This document shows, one piece after another, positions 1 to 6,886 of a DNA stretch of 16,823 nt (its first letter is position 1; each line of letters starts with the position of its first letter). The notes below the pieces were generated by a model. The model searched no databases, was not told where the DNA came from, and was given only the letters and a program-made list of their open reading frames with translations. The translations under genes were made by a program, and so were the position numbers. Source of the stretch: GCA-2770975 sp050248915 (GTDB lineage: Bacteria > Cyanobacteriota > Sericytochromatia > UBA7694); assembly GCA_050248915.1 (NCBI GenBank), contig JBFWRL010000122.1, positions 1 to 16,823 of the forward strand. The letters run 5' to 3'.

Positions 1-1
1 T

Positions 2-361
2 CCTTTGTTGGAGTTGGGAGACTTCAGTCGCTTGAAGCCGGTCTTGGATACTTTGATCAGCAATGCCATTAAATACGCACCCCCAGCCACATTGATTGAA
101 CTGAGTGTATCTCAAATGGGGCAGCGGGCACGGGTTCTGGTCAAAGATCAAGGGCCTGGTTTTAGTGCAGAAGACAAAGAGCATGTCTATGGCTATTTTC
201 AACGTCTCTCTGCCCAGCCGACAGCAGGAGAGAGTTCGACCGGGGTGGGCTTGGCGATTGTAAAGCAGATCGTTGACTTGCATCAGGGCCACATTCAGAT
301 TGACTCCGAACCTGGGCAAGGGGCCATTTTTGTGGTTGATTTGCCACTTTACGAAAGTTAG
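2..361 (+). CDS. Sensor histidine kinase, C-terminal ATPase domain (5' truncated by window)
   Basis: This is the last ~119 residues of a two-component sensor kinase; the reading frame is open to the window edge, so the real start lies upstream. The HATPase_c boxes are all present in order: N box (LISNAIKYAP), G1 box (DQGPGFS), F box (YGYFQRLS) and G2 box (GVGLAIVKQIV). After these comes the usual closing strand (GHIQIDSEPGQGAIFVVDLPL). In this family the domain binds ATP and phosphorylates the conserved His of the dimerisation domain, which lies outside the window. No receiver or other domain follows, so it is a classical kinase rather than a hybrid at its C-terminus. The sensed signal and partner regulator cannot be seen. 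Its stop is 11 bases before the next gene on the same strand, so the two may be co-transcribed. Confidence 0.93.
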   Translation, partial: PLLELGDFSRLKPVLDTLISNAIKYAPPATLIELSVSQMGQRARVLVKDQGPGFSAEDKEHVYGYFQRLSAQPTAGESSTGVGLAIVKQIVDLHQGHIQIDSEPGQGAIFVVDLPLYES

Positions 362-372
362 CGCAGGCAGTA

Positions 373-969
373 ATGTTCTTTTTTCAACCCCGTCTGCATT
401 TCTCCTGTAATCAGTGTGGAGAATGCTGTCGCGAAATGGATGTTCCACTCTCTCATCTCGACCTTTTGCAATTGGCCCAGGCCCATTCCCAATTGTCTCC
501 CCATGATTATGCCCGTTTGCATCGCTCTCACCCCATGCATCCGGAAGCCATTTTGCTCAATGGAGATTATTTTATTCTCTTTTTACAGCGCCGCGAAACT
601 GACGATGCCTGTGTGTTTCTGGGCGAGCAGGGATCCTGTAATAATTATCCTGCCCGGCCCCGCGCCTGTCGCAGTTTTCCCTTTGATCAGACTCGCAACG
701 GCCTTTTGCGGATTATGCCCGATATTGATTTTTTGTATCAGGATTTTTGCGATAAAGATCCGGTTCAAAAGGCTGATTTACAGGCGGCAAAACTGCATTT
801 GACCACCTCTGATCAGGAGTTTTTCAGGTATCACGAAGTAGTAGAGCGCTGGAATCGGATGGTGGCCCGCAAGCCGGCTCGCCAGACTCTGGAGGCCTTT
901 CTGGAGTTTGTTTTGACGCTGGGTGGTTTATCTGAACTAGCCCCAGCCCCACAGCCTTTGATATCCTGA
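373..969 (+). CDS. YkgJ-family cysteine cluster protein
   Basis: A 198-residue cytosolic protein with no signal peptide. The N-terminus carries CxxCxxCC (Cys12, 15, 18, 19). A second group follows: Cys80, Cys89 and Cys99 in the context CVFLGEQGSCNNYPARPRACRSFPF. This layout is diagnostic of the YkgJ / 'Fe-S or zinc-chelating domain' family (PF03692), whose members are thought to bind a metal or Fe-S cluster. The biochemical role of most of them is unknown. A weak AGG lies 5 bases before the ATG at 373. The gene follows the histidine kinase end by 11 bases, which suggests one transcript but gives no functional link. It is convergent with pcrA, and a hairpin at 1023-1067 separates the two. Family assignment is confident; function is not. 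Confidence 0.9.
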   Translation: MFFFQPRLHFSCNQCGECCREMDVPLSHLDLLQLAQAHSQLSPHDYARLHRSHPMHPEAILLNGDYFILFLQRRETDDACVFLGEQGSCNNYPARPRACRSFPFDQTRNGLLRIMPDIDFLYQDFCDKDPVQKADLQAAKLHLTTSDQEFFRYHEVVERWNRMVARKPARQTLEAFLEFVLTLGGLSELAPAPQPLIS

Positions 970-1022
970 GTGTTGCTCTTTGATTGAGTGGAAATACTTG
1001 CTGGCTCGCCTTCGGCTGCGCG

Positions 1023-1067
1023 TAAGCACTTTCTAAGCCTCAGCAAAGCTGAGGCAAGAAGTGCTTA
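1023..1067. terminator. Hairpin between convergent YkgJ and pcrA genes
   Basis: Outer arms TAAGCACTT (1023-1031) and AAGTGCTTA (1059-1067) pair perfectly, as do inner arms GCCTCAGC (1037-1044) and GCTGAGGC (1048-1055) around an AAA loop. A 5/3-base internal bulge separates the two stems. The right outer arm includes the pcrA stop codon (1065-1067). The position between two convergent stops suits a bidirectional terminator, but no strong T-run follows on either strand. It may therefore be an mRNA 3'-end stabiliser or a dispersed palindromic element instead. Confidence 0.55.
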
Positions 1068-3251
1068 GTCCCAGACCCGCTCCAAGGGGGCGGAGTTGAG
1101 ATCGAGAATGCGTTTGCCAATGCCACTGCCAAAAGCCACAATCACAATTTTGCGCTGGTTGCTGCCCGTGATTTTTTCCACGGTGCCTGTTCCCCACTGG
1201 CTGTGAAAGACGCGGCAGCCCTCACTGAGGGATTGATTGGACATCGGGGTTTGCGGCGCTGCAGCGCGGTAGCTTGATGGGGGTTCCGGTTGGTGCCAGA
1301 GCGGGGTCGCTGAGCCCTGTCGAAAGTCGCCCGCTGAGCTCTGTTGAAGTGGGAGGTGGCCTTCAAGCTCTTCGAGAAAGCGTGAAGGCTGCTGGTATTG
1401 TGGGGCGCCATAAAAGGTGCGCTGTTGGGCGTGAGTCAGCCAGAGCAGATCTTCGGCGCGGGTCATGGCCACATACATCAGGCGGCGCTCTTCTTCGATG
1501 GGACCATCTTCGCCATTTTCCTCAGCAGCGATCGAACGGTTGTGGGGAAACACCCCTTCTTCCAGGCCTGTGACAAAAACCACGGGGAACTCCAAGCCTT
1601 TGGCTGCGTGAATGGTCATGAGTGTGACCAAGCGTCCCTCTTCTTTGAGGCTGTCGATGTCAGACATCAGGCTGACCTGTTCCAAAAATCCCCCCAAATG
1701 GCCGTCGGGTACGTTCTCTTGGTATTCACGGGCCGCCTGAATCAAACTCTCGATATGACTTTCGCGCTCTTCGGCTTCAGCGGGATCACTTTTGCGAATT
1801 TCTTCAGCGTAGCCGCTGCCGGTATATACCTGTTGAATCAGTTCAGAGACGCTCTCTGGGGGCTGTTCGCGCAGGCTTTTCAGCCATTTCATCAAGGCCT
1901 GCAGGGTGGCTCTGGCCTTGGCGGGTGTTTCATTGAGGCAAGTTGGATTGCTGAGCGTGTCCCACAAACTGAGCCCCTCGCGTTCTGCGCGGTATTCCAA
2001 GCCCTGCTGGGTTTTTGCACCAATCCCACGTTTGGGTGTGTTGATGAGGCGTTTGAGACTCAAATCGTCGAGGGGATTGTGAATCACGCGCAAATAGGCC
2101 AGCAGATCTTTGATCTCTTTGCGCTCATAAAAGCGAAAAGCCCCAATCAATTGGTGGGGAATTCCGTTCTGAATTAAACGTTCTTCAAACAGGCGCGATT
2201 GCGCATTTGTGCGGTAGAGTACACAGATCTCACCGGGGCTGTGGCCGCTGTCCATCAGGCGTTGAATCTGGTGGACGACAAAATCTGCCTCTTGATACTC
2301 GCTGCGGGCTTCATGGTATTGCAGCGGCTGCCCGTCCCCGCGGGTGCTCAGCAGGACCTTATCAAAGCGATCGCGGTTAAAATCAATCAGGGTATTGGCG
2401 GCGTCCAGGATTGGCTTTTTTGATCGGTAATTTTCTTCGAGTTTGATCACCACCGCATCTTTATAATCGGCCTGAAAACCCAAAATAATCTGAAAATCTG
2501 CGTGGCGAAAAGAATAAATACTCTGATCGACGTCTCCCACGACAAAAAAATTTCGGTGTTTTTGGGCGAGCAAACGCAGCAGATTGAATTGGACCCGGTT
2601 GGTATCTTGGTATTCGTCCACCAGCAGATGCAAGAAGTGCTGTTGCCAACGTTCGCGTAGATCTGGCTGCTCTTCGAGCAGGCGCAGGGTCAACATCAAT
2701 AAATCGTCGAAGTCCAGGGCATTGTTGCGGGCCAGCCGATCTTGGTAGAGATCGTAGAGCCGGGCCAGGGTCAGGTCCTGAAAATCATGGGCTTCGCGGC
2801 GAAACTCAGCGGGGCGCAAACCGCGATTTTTAATCCCGCTGATACGCCGCTGCCAGGAGCGTGATTGCTTGGCATCGAGATCGAGGGCATTCAGGATTTC
2901 TTTGAGCAGTTTTTCTTGATCGTCGGTGTCGTAAATGACAAACGAAGAGGTATAACCCAAGCGGTGAATTTCTTGACGCAGAAGACGCCCACAAATGGAG
3001 TGAAAGGTGCCAATCCAGAGCCGGTCAACCGCTGCCTGTCCCAGTAAACCCAGCAAGCGCTCTTTCATCTCTTTGGCGGCTTTGTTGGTAAAGGTCACCA
3101 CCAGAATCCGCGATGCGGGCACTTTTAAGGCCTCAATCAAAAAAGCCACCCGCTGGGTGAGCACTCGGGTTTTGCCCGCTCCAGCCCCGGCCAAGACCAA
3201 CATCGGGCCACCGGGATGTTCGGCTGCTAATTTTTGATTGGGATTCAGCAT
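1065..3251 (-). CDS. pcrA: UvrD/PcrA-type ATP-dependent 3'-5' DNA helicase
   Basis: 728 residues, the usual PcrA/UvrD length. It is an SF1A helicase that unwinds DNA in repair and in resolving replication-transcription conflicts. Visible motifs, in order: a Q-motif-like LNPNQ at residues 2-6; Walker A GAGAGKT (22-28); Walker B DEYQD (~212-216); motif III GDVDQSIYSFRHADF; motif IV LEENYRS; motif V TLMTIHAAKGLEFPVVF; motif VI EERRLMYVAMTRAE. A C-terminal Tudor-like segment (CRVFHSQWGTGTVEKI... ending APLERV) marks PcrA rather than Rep. The start ATG is weakly supported. The nearest purine-rich site, AGGA, is 12 bases upstream and sits in the loop of a small palindrome (GATTTAA 3255-3261 / TTAAATC 3270-3276). 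The LNPNQ start nevertheless fits the family. It is the last gene of the - strand block. Bases 3277-3361 show AT-rich sequence but no convincing promoter. Confidence 0.96.
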   Translation of the reverse strand: MLNPNQKLAAEHPGGPMLVLAGAGAGKTRVLTQRVAFLIEALKVPASRILVVTFTNKAAKEMKERLLGLLGQAAVDRLWIGTFHSICGRLLRQEIHRLGYTSSFVIYDTDDQEKLLKEILNALDLDAKQSRSWQRRISGIKNRGLRPAEFRREAHDFQDLTLARLYDLYQDRLARNNALDFDDLLMLTLRLLEEQPDLRERWQQHFLHLLVDEYQDTNRVQFNLLRLLAQKHRNFFVVGDVDQSIYSFRHADFQIILGFQADYKDAVVIKLEENYRSKKPILDAANTLIDFNRDRFDKVLLSTRGDGQPLQYHEARSEYQEADFVVHQIQRLMDSGHSPGEICVLYRTNAQSRLFEERLIQNGIPHQLIGAFRFYERKEIKDLLAYLRVIHNPLDDLSLKRLINTPKRGIGAKTQQGLEYRAEREGLSLWDTLSNPTCLNETPAKARATLQALMKWLKSLREQPPESVSELIQQVYTGSGYAEEIRKSDPAEAEERESHIESLIQAAREYQENVPDGHLGGFLEQVSLMSDIDSLKEEGRLVTLMTIHAAKGLEFPVVFVTGLEEGVFPHNRSIAAEENGEDGPIEEERRLMYVAMTRAEDLLWLTHAQQRTFYGAPQYQQPSRFLEELEGHLPLQQSSAGDFRQGSATPLWHQPEPPSSYRAAAPQTPMSNQSLSEGCRVFHSQWGTGTVEKITGSNQRKIVIVAFGSGIGKRILDLNSAPLERVWD

Positions 3252-3361
3252 TTGGATTTAAGATCCTATTTAAATCAAGCGTATTCTCTTGTATATTTTC
3301 AACTTCAGTTTAACATATTTGCTTGAGAAGACGCCAATTTGAGGCGGTTTTCGGGGAAAGA

Positions 3362-3410
3362 TTTTAGATGTTAGGTAAGAGGGTTGCTCCCCAAGACCTA
3401 TCATCTAAAA
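3362..3410 (-). terminator. Stem-loop after the beta-barrel gene
   Basis: TTTTAGATGTTAGGT (3362-3376) pairs with ACCTATCATCTAAAA (3396-3410) over 15 positions with one mismatch. The 19-base loop can form a short GGG/CCC stem. It lies 18 bases past the stop of the 3429-4049 gene and ahead of pcrA, where a terminator is expected. On the - strand the stem is followed by ATCTTT, a poor T-run, so termination may be inefficient. A direct repeat AAACCTATTC (3408-3417 and 3420-3429) sits between the hairpin and the stop codon. Confidence 0.5.
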
Positions 3411-3428
3411 CCTATTCCGAAACCTATT

Positions 3429-4049
3429 CTAGATTTTCAAACGCATTCCCAACCAAGTTCCGCCCCCAAGGGTGATCTCAAAATTGGGGCTGGGCATAAA
3501 GGCCAATTCTAAACTTGACATGGGCCCGATGCTCAAACGCTGAAAGAAATTGGGTGTGGGTTCATCCACACTGCTATCACTGCTGGGATAGCTACCAAAA
3601 TAATAACGTGTGCTGCTGGGACTCAGTGCCAAAGTCAGATTCAGACGCAGTGCGGTGGGCAGGTCAAAAATCTTGAAATTATAGGCCATGCCCACGCCCA
3701 AATCAGGCGTCAAATAGGCGCGGCCGCCGGGGTTGCCAGGATCATATTGAACACCCGCCAGAACCCCTGCTGAAAGCCCGTCAATTTCCATAAAGCGCCA
3801 CATGGCCCGCAAACCGGGGCGCAAACGGCTACCAGAGGCAAAACTGTAAACGGCATCGCTGCTAAAGGCGGCACCAATGCTGAAGGGCCCGACACCATAG
3901 TCATAAGAGAGCCCAAAGAGGCCGACCCCAATGGTATTCCCTTGGGAAAAGTCAGAACTGCGTTGGATGGCCGCCTGAGCGGGTTGTGCCAATGTGGTGG
4001 CCAGCAAAAGACCAAAAGACAAAGCCAGTGTTTTAATCATCGTTTTCAT
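3429..4049 (-). CDS. Predicted outer-membrane beta-barrel protein
   Basis: 206 residues with a Sec signal peptide (basic MKTMIK, hydrophobic LALSFGLLLATTLA, AxA site ending QPAQA). The mature part alternates short amphipathic strands with Gly/Ser/Pro turns, rich in aromatic and Gly residues (for example IGVGLFGLSYDYGVGPFSIGA and NFEITLGGGTWLGM). This is the composition of a small eight- to ten-stranded porin-like barrel. The specific family is not recognised. The first ATG is chosen because a strong GGAGGT lies 8 bases upstream. That site is inside the last codons of the preceding lipoprotein, whose stop is 2 bases away, so translation of the two is probably coupled. The lipoprotein neighbour suggests a joint envelope role, but the substrate or partner is unknown. 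The C-terminus ends in Ile rather than the Phe common in BAM substrates. Confidence 0.72.
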   Translation of the reverse strand: MKTMIKTLALSFGLLLATTLAQPAQAAIQRSSDFSQGNTIGVGLFGLSYDYGVGPFSIGAAFSSDAVYSFASGSRLRPGLRAMWRFMEIDGLSAGVLAGVQYDPGNPGGRAYLTPDLGVGMAYNFKIFDLPTALRLNLTLALSPSSTRYYFGSYPSSDSSVDEPTPNFFQRLSIGPMSSLELAFMPSPNFEITLGGGTWLGMRLKI

Positions 4050-4051
4050 GG

Positions 4052-4891
4052 TTATTTACCTCCAGTGGGGGCTGCCGTTGCGGCAGGAAATGGGGTGATG
4101 GATGGGGTGGGAGTCGGGGTGGCCGACGGAGCTGGCGACTCGGGTGGACGGCTTTCTATTTCCTGCTTGAGGGCCTTTAAACTGTCCAAAAATTTCACGT
4201 TTAACTCTTTCCAAACAGTGGCTTCGGCTTCTTTGCGAAAGGTGTAAGCGCTGCTAGAAAAATCGGGTGCTGAGCGATCAAAGACCTGAGGGGTGGTCTT
4301 AACCACACTGCGCAGTGGGCTGATAAAGGTGCCGGAATAAATATCCAGGCCAATAGCATCGATCATCACGGTGCTTTCGTAATTGGCTTTGTCGGTAAAA
4401 CTGTCAAAAAAGCTCAGAGATTGACTCCGAGCTCTTTCAAATTGATGAGAGCCCGAGACGATCACCACCACATCGGCCTGAAAGCGGGCGCCCAATTGGC
4501 GCAGGGTGTCGACATTGGCGTTGCTGCCGAGCAAACTGGCGGGGATCTGGAAGGTTTCTCTGATCAGGCCCGAATCTTTAAAGCTTTTTTGGACCTGCTC
4601 AAAAATCTGCTGTTGATCTTGTGACTCCAGTTGGGAGGTGTAGCTATAATAGACCACACCTACCCGAATGGGGAATTTTAATTCAATTTTGCGCTTGAGG
4701 GTATCGCGCAATTGCAGTTCTTCTTTACTGATCACCGATTCTCCCAACAGGGTAGAAAGCGATGAACCGTTGGGTGAAGTGGAGGGCATGGGCGCAGACA
4801 AAGGAGAGACTGACGAATAACTCGTCGGGTTACATGCGCTGAGACTGGAAAGCAAGCCCGGTATCAGCAGCAGGGGAAGATATTTTTTCAT
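4052..4891 (-). CDS. Lipoprotein with Pro/Thr-rich C-terminal tail; possible rhombotarget-lipoprotein-like fold
   Basis: 279 residues starting MKKYLPLLLIP with lipobox LSAC (lipidated Cys20). The next residue is Asn rather than Asp, so outer-membrane sorting is possible. This internal ATG is preferred over the one 15 bases upstream because TGAGGT (4900-4905) is spaced 8 bases from it, and that site contains the upstream ATG. The mature domain (FPIRVGVVYYSYTS, an IPASLLGSNANVDTLRQLG segment, ADVVVIVSGSHQ, then YESTVMIDAIGLDIYSGTFI) recalls the 'rhombotarget lipoprotein' family as I remember it. That is a tentative resemblance. The last ~35 residues are a Pro/Thr/Ser/Ala tail ending GGK, with no rhombosortase GlyGly-CTERM helix. 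It is followed 2 bases later by the beta-barrel gene, with a shared coupling site. A candidate promoter lies at 4934-4962. Confidence 0.8.
   Translation of the reverse strand: MKKYLPLLLIPGLLSSLSACNPTSYSSVSPLSAPMPSTSPNGSSLSTLLGESVISKEELQLRDTLKRKIELKFPIRVGVVYYSYTSQLESQDQQQIFEQVQKSFKDSGLIRETFQIPASLLGSNANVDTLRQLGARFQADVVVIVSGSHQFERARSQSLSFFDSFTDKANYESTVMIDAIGLDIYSGTFISPLRSVVKTTPQVFDRSAPDFSSSAYTFRKEAEATVWKELNVKFLDSLKALKQEIESRPPESPAPSATPTPTPSITPFPAATAAPTGGK
4058..4063 (-). promoter_or_regulatory. Shine-Dalgarno site inside the end of the lipoprotein gene
   Basis: GGAGGT on the - strand, formed by the last Gly-Gly codons of the lipoprotein, is spaced 8 bases from the ATG at 4049. It fixes the start of the beta-barrel gene and implies translational coupling of the pair. 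Confidence 0.75.
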
Positions 4892-4899
4892 TGTTGTGA

Positions 4900-4905
4900 A
4901 CCTCA
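4900..4905 (-). promoter_or_regulatory. Shine-Dalgarno site that decides the lipoprotein start
   Basis: TGAGGT on the - strand lies 8 bases before the ATG at 4891. The alternative ATG at 4906 overlaps this site and has no comparable site of its own. Starting at 4891 also gives a more typical lipoprotein signal peptide (MKK...). Confidence 0.7.
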
Positions 4906-4933
4906 TTCAGTGGAATTTAAACGACCTAAAAGT

Positions 4934-4962
4934 ATTGTAATGCATTGTTACTCATTTGTAAA
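4934..4962 (-). promoter_or_regulatory. Sigma-70-type promoter for the lipoprotein/beta-barrel pair
   Basis: On the - strand, TTTACA (4957-4962) and TACAAT (4934-4939) are separated by exactly 17 bases. Each hexamer matches the consensus at five of six positions. Transcription would start near 4927, leaving a leader of about 36 bases that carries the TGAGGT ribosome site before the ATG at 4891. The -35 box and most of the spacer lie in one arm of the perfect palindrome at 4948-4985. Confidence 0.6.
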
Positions 4963-4985
4963 TGTTTTTATTTACAAATGAGTAA
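4948..4985. repeat. Perfect 16-bp inverted repeat overlapping the lipoprotein promoter
   Basis: Arms at 4948-4963 (TTACTCATTTGTAAAT) and 4970-4985 are exact reverse complements, separated by a 6-base T-rich spacer. One arm contains the -35 hexamer and most of the spacer of the promoter at 4934-4962. It begins 14 bases after the stop of the upstream gene (5000-5524), so it could be that gene's terminator. However, the stem is AT-rich and no T-run follows on the - strand. A repressor operator is an equally good reading. Confidence 0.6.
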
Positions 4986-4999
4986 ATTTATTGAAATAA

Positions 5000-5524
5000 T
5001 TAAAATGTCCAACGCAGATTGAGTTCGGGGCGGATCACAAAAGGGTAGCTCAAATACAGAGCACCCGAAAAACCAAATGTTTCACTCATCATCAGATTCA
5101 TACCGCCACCAGCCTGAACTGCCCAGCCAATGGCAGAGGTGGGATCAACAAAGCCAATATTGCCGACCACAGGGCCGCCGATTAAATAGGTCATTCCCCC
5201 ATTGAGAGCGACAAAGGGCTGAATTTGGCCAATGGGGTCAAAGTGGTATTTTAGCCCCAAAAGGGCGACCTGAAGAAAGGCTGGCTCCATCCCGAGATTC
5301 CAGAAGCTGTAGTCAAAAAAGGGTTCGAGGCGATGCTCCAAGACAGGAATACGCCAGCCAAATTTGGCATGGAAAAAAGGCAGGCTGCCGTTCATTCCTG
5401 CACCGGCTTCTAGGCTGAAAGGGTGAGCTGCGGGATTGTAATTGACGGGTTCAATGGCAGCCTGTGCTTGGGAACTGAGGCCCAAAAGCAAAAGGGCGGC
5501 TACCAGGACTGTTTTGATCTGCAT
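5000..5524 (-). CDS. Small outer-membrane beta-barrel protein
   Basis: 174 residues with a Sec signal peptide (MQIKTVLVAALLLLGLSS, cleavage site after QAQA). The mature chain begins AIEPVN, much like the AIQRSS start of the barrel protein at 3429-4049. It is built of short Gly/aromatic strands (FSLEAGAGMNGSLPFFHAKFGW, LEPFFDYSFWNLG, PFVALNGGMTYLIGG, FGFSGALYLSYPF). It ends ELNLRWTF, with the terminal Phe and alternating hydrophobics typical of BAM-assembled barrels. The exact family is not recognised. AAGGGA lies about 7 bases before the ATG. It follows dnaJ by 67 bases and may be read from the chaperone transcript or from its own weak promoter. Link to heat shock is only positional. Confidence 0.75.
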   Translation of the reverse strand: MQIKTVLVAALLLLGLSSQAQAAIEPVNYNPAAHPFSLEAGAGMNGSLPFFHAKFGWRIPVLEHRLEPFFDYSFWNLGMEPAFLQVALLGLKYHFDPIGQIQPFVALNGGMTYLIGGPVVGNIGFVDPTSAIGWAVQAGGGMNLMMSETFGFSGALYLSYPFVIRPELNLRWTF

Positions 5525-5555
5525 GACGGGGTCCCTTTCTCTGTGAAGATGTACT

Positions 5556-5561
5556 ATTGTA
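5556..5561 (-). promoter_or_regulatory. Possible -10 box before the small outer-membrane protein gene
   Basis: TACAAT on the - strand, the same hexamer as in the promoter at 4934-4939, overlaps a small palindrome GTAC-TATT-GTAC (5551-5562). No credible -35 hexamer is found 16-18 bases upstream, so the call is weak. A 5-bp stem TTCTC/GAGAA (5565-5577) just upstream could be a remnant dnaJ terminator. Confidence 0.25.
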
Positions 5562-5591
5562 CCCTTCTCCGAGAGAAATGGCCCACGCTTC

Positions 5592-6854
5592 TTAGTCTTC
5601 TTTGCTGTGATGGTGAGACTTCCAGGTCTCTTTTAAGACATCAAAGAAACCGTGTTTCTTGTGCTCTTTGTGGCTGCCACTGCCCTTTTCGGCTGTGGCG
5701 AGCCCCCCTTTTTCACTGAAAGAAAAGCCACCTTCGCCTTTTTCTGTTTTGCTCAGGCCTTTTTCCAATTCGAAGAGGCTTTCGAGCAGGGCCTTTTCTT
5801 CTCCGCCCACTTTGACAGGGACAGCCACTTCAACCGTGACGAGCAGATCCCCGCGCATGGCGCTGTTATTGAGGTAGGGAACACCTTTGTTTTTGAGTGT
5901 AAAGACCGTGCCCGGCTGGGTGCCTGCTGGGATTTCCAATTGGGTGGGACCTTCGAGGGTGGGAATCTCGATGCGATCGCCGAGGGCTGCTTGGGCGTAC
6001 CCCACAGAAACTTGGGTATAAATTTGCTGTTCTTGCCGCTCAAAGACCCCTTCGGCATCTTCTTTGACATGCAAGACAATATACAGGTCACCCGCGGGGC
6101 CGCCCGCCATGCCTGCATCCCCTTCGCCACTTACATGCAATCTTACACCACTGTCGATGCCCGGGGGGATTTTGATCTTGAGGGCTTTTTTCTTTTGGGC
6201 GCGGCCAGCTCCTTTGCAGGTTTTACAGGGGTTCTCCGCAATATTGCCTTTCCCCTGACACTTGGGGCAGGTGGCAATATGGGTGAATGTCCCAAAGGCT
6301 GTGCGCTGGTGCTGTTGAATCTGCCCGCTGCCCCGACACATCTGGCAAGAGACGACATCTGTACCGGGCTCTAAGCCAGAACCCGTACAGGTTTCGCAGG
6401 CTTCCAAATGCTGGAGGTTGATTTCGCGTTCAATCCCAAAGATCGCATCGCGGAAATCGACCTCCAAATCCAGGCGCAGATCCGAACCCCGTTCGGCACG
6501 CGAGCGGGGGCCACCGCCTCGCTGTTGGGATTGGAAGGGATCGCGTCCCCCGCGTCCAAAGAAAGCTTCGAAAATATCTCCCAAGCCCCCAAAACCTTCA
6601 AAGCCGCCTTGATAACCGCCGCCCTGAAAGCCACCCAGACCCGCATGACCATAGCGGTCATACGCAGCCCGTTGCTGGGGATCACTTAAGATGGCATAGG
6701 CCTCGGAGAGTTCTTTGAACATCTCCTCGGCTCCGGCCTCTTTGTTCACATCGGGATGGTACTGCCGGGCCAATTTGCGGTACGAGCGTTTGATATCCGC
6801 ATCGGTCGCATCTTTGGCCAGGCTCAAAATTTCGTAATAATCTCTTTTAGACAT
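5592..6854 (-). CDS. dnaJ: Chaperone protein DnaJ with extended C-terminal tail
   Basis: 420 residues, about 40 more than typical DnaJ. It is the Hsp40 co-chaperone that delivers substrates to DnaK and stimulates its ATPase. J domain at 1-70 with HPD at 33-35; Gly/Phe-rich linker ~72-115; four zinc-binding repeats CETCTGSG (153), CQMCRGSG (170), CPKCQGKG (196) and CKTCKGAG (210); then the two C-terminal substrate-binding barrels, to ~residue 350. The tail is odd. From residue 364 it has EKG four times in 28 residues (364, 371, 381, 389), a His/Lys stretch at 395-401, then GFFDVLKETWK and HHHSKED. The GFFD..K motif resembles the short end of ordinary DnaJ proteins, so the EKG/His-Lys segment looks like an insertion before it. 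The start lies 32 bases after dnaK, with no clear ribosome site. It is last in the hrcA cluster. Confidence 0.98.
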   Translation of the reverse strand: MSKRDYYEILSLAKDATDADIKRSYRKLARQYHPDVNKEAGAEEMFKELSEAYAILSDPQQRAAYDRYGHAGLGGFQGGGYQGGFEGFGGLGDIFEAFFGRGGRDPFQSQQRGGGPRSRAERGSDLRLDLEVDFRDAIFGIEREINLQHLEACETCTGSGLEPGTDVVSCQMCRGSGQIQQHQRTAFGTFTHIATCPKCQGKGNIAENPCKTCKGAGRAQKKKALKIKIPPGIDSGVRLHVSGEGDAGMAGGPAGDLYIVLHVKEDAEGVFERQEQQIYTQVSVGYAQAALGDRIEIPTLEGPTQLEIPAGTQPGTVFTLKNKGVPYLNNSAMRGDLLVTVEVAVPVKVGGEEKALLESLFELEKGLSKTEKGEGGFSFSEKGGLATAEKGSGSHKEHKKHGFFDVLKETWKSHHHSKED

Positions 6855-6886
6855 TCCAATTCAACCACAAGCGAGGAGGCTTAAGG

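Noticed and set aside
1398..2177. 259-residue open frame on the + strand, inside pcrA
   Set aside because: It is antisense to a fully conserved helicase gene, has no domain, ribosome site or signal peptide, and is explained by codon usage of the true gene.
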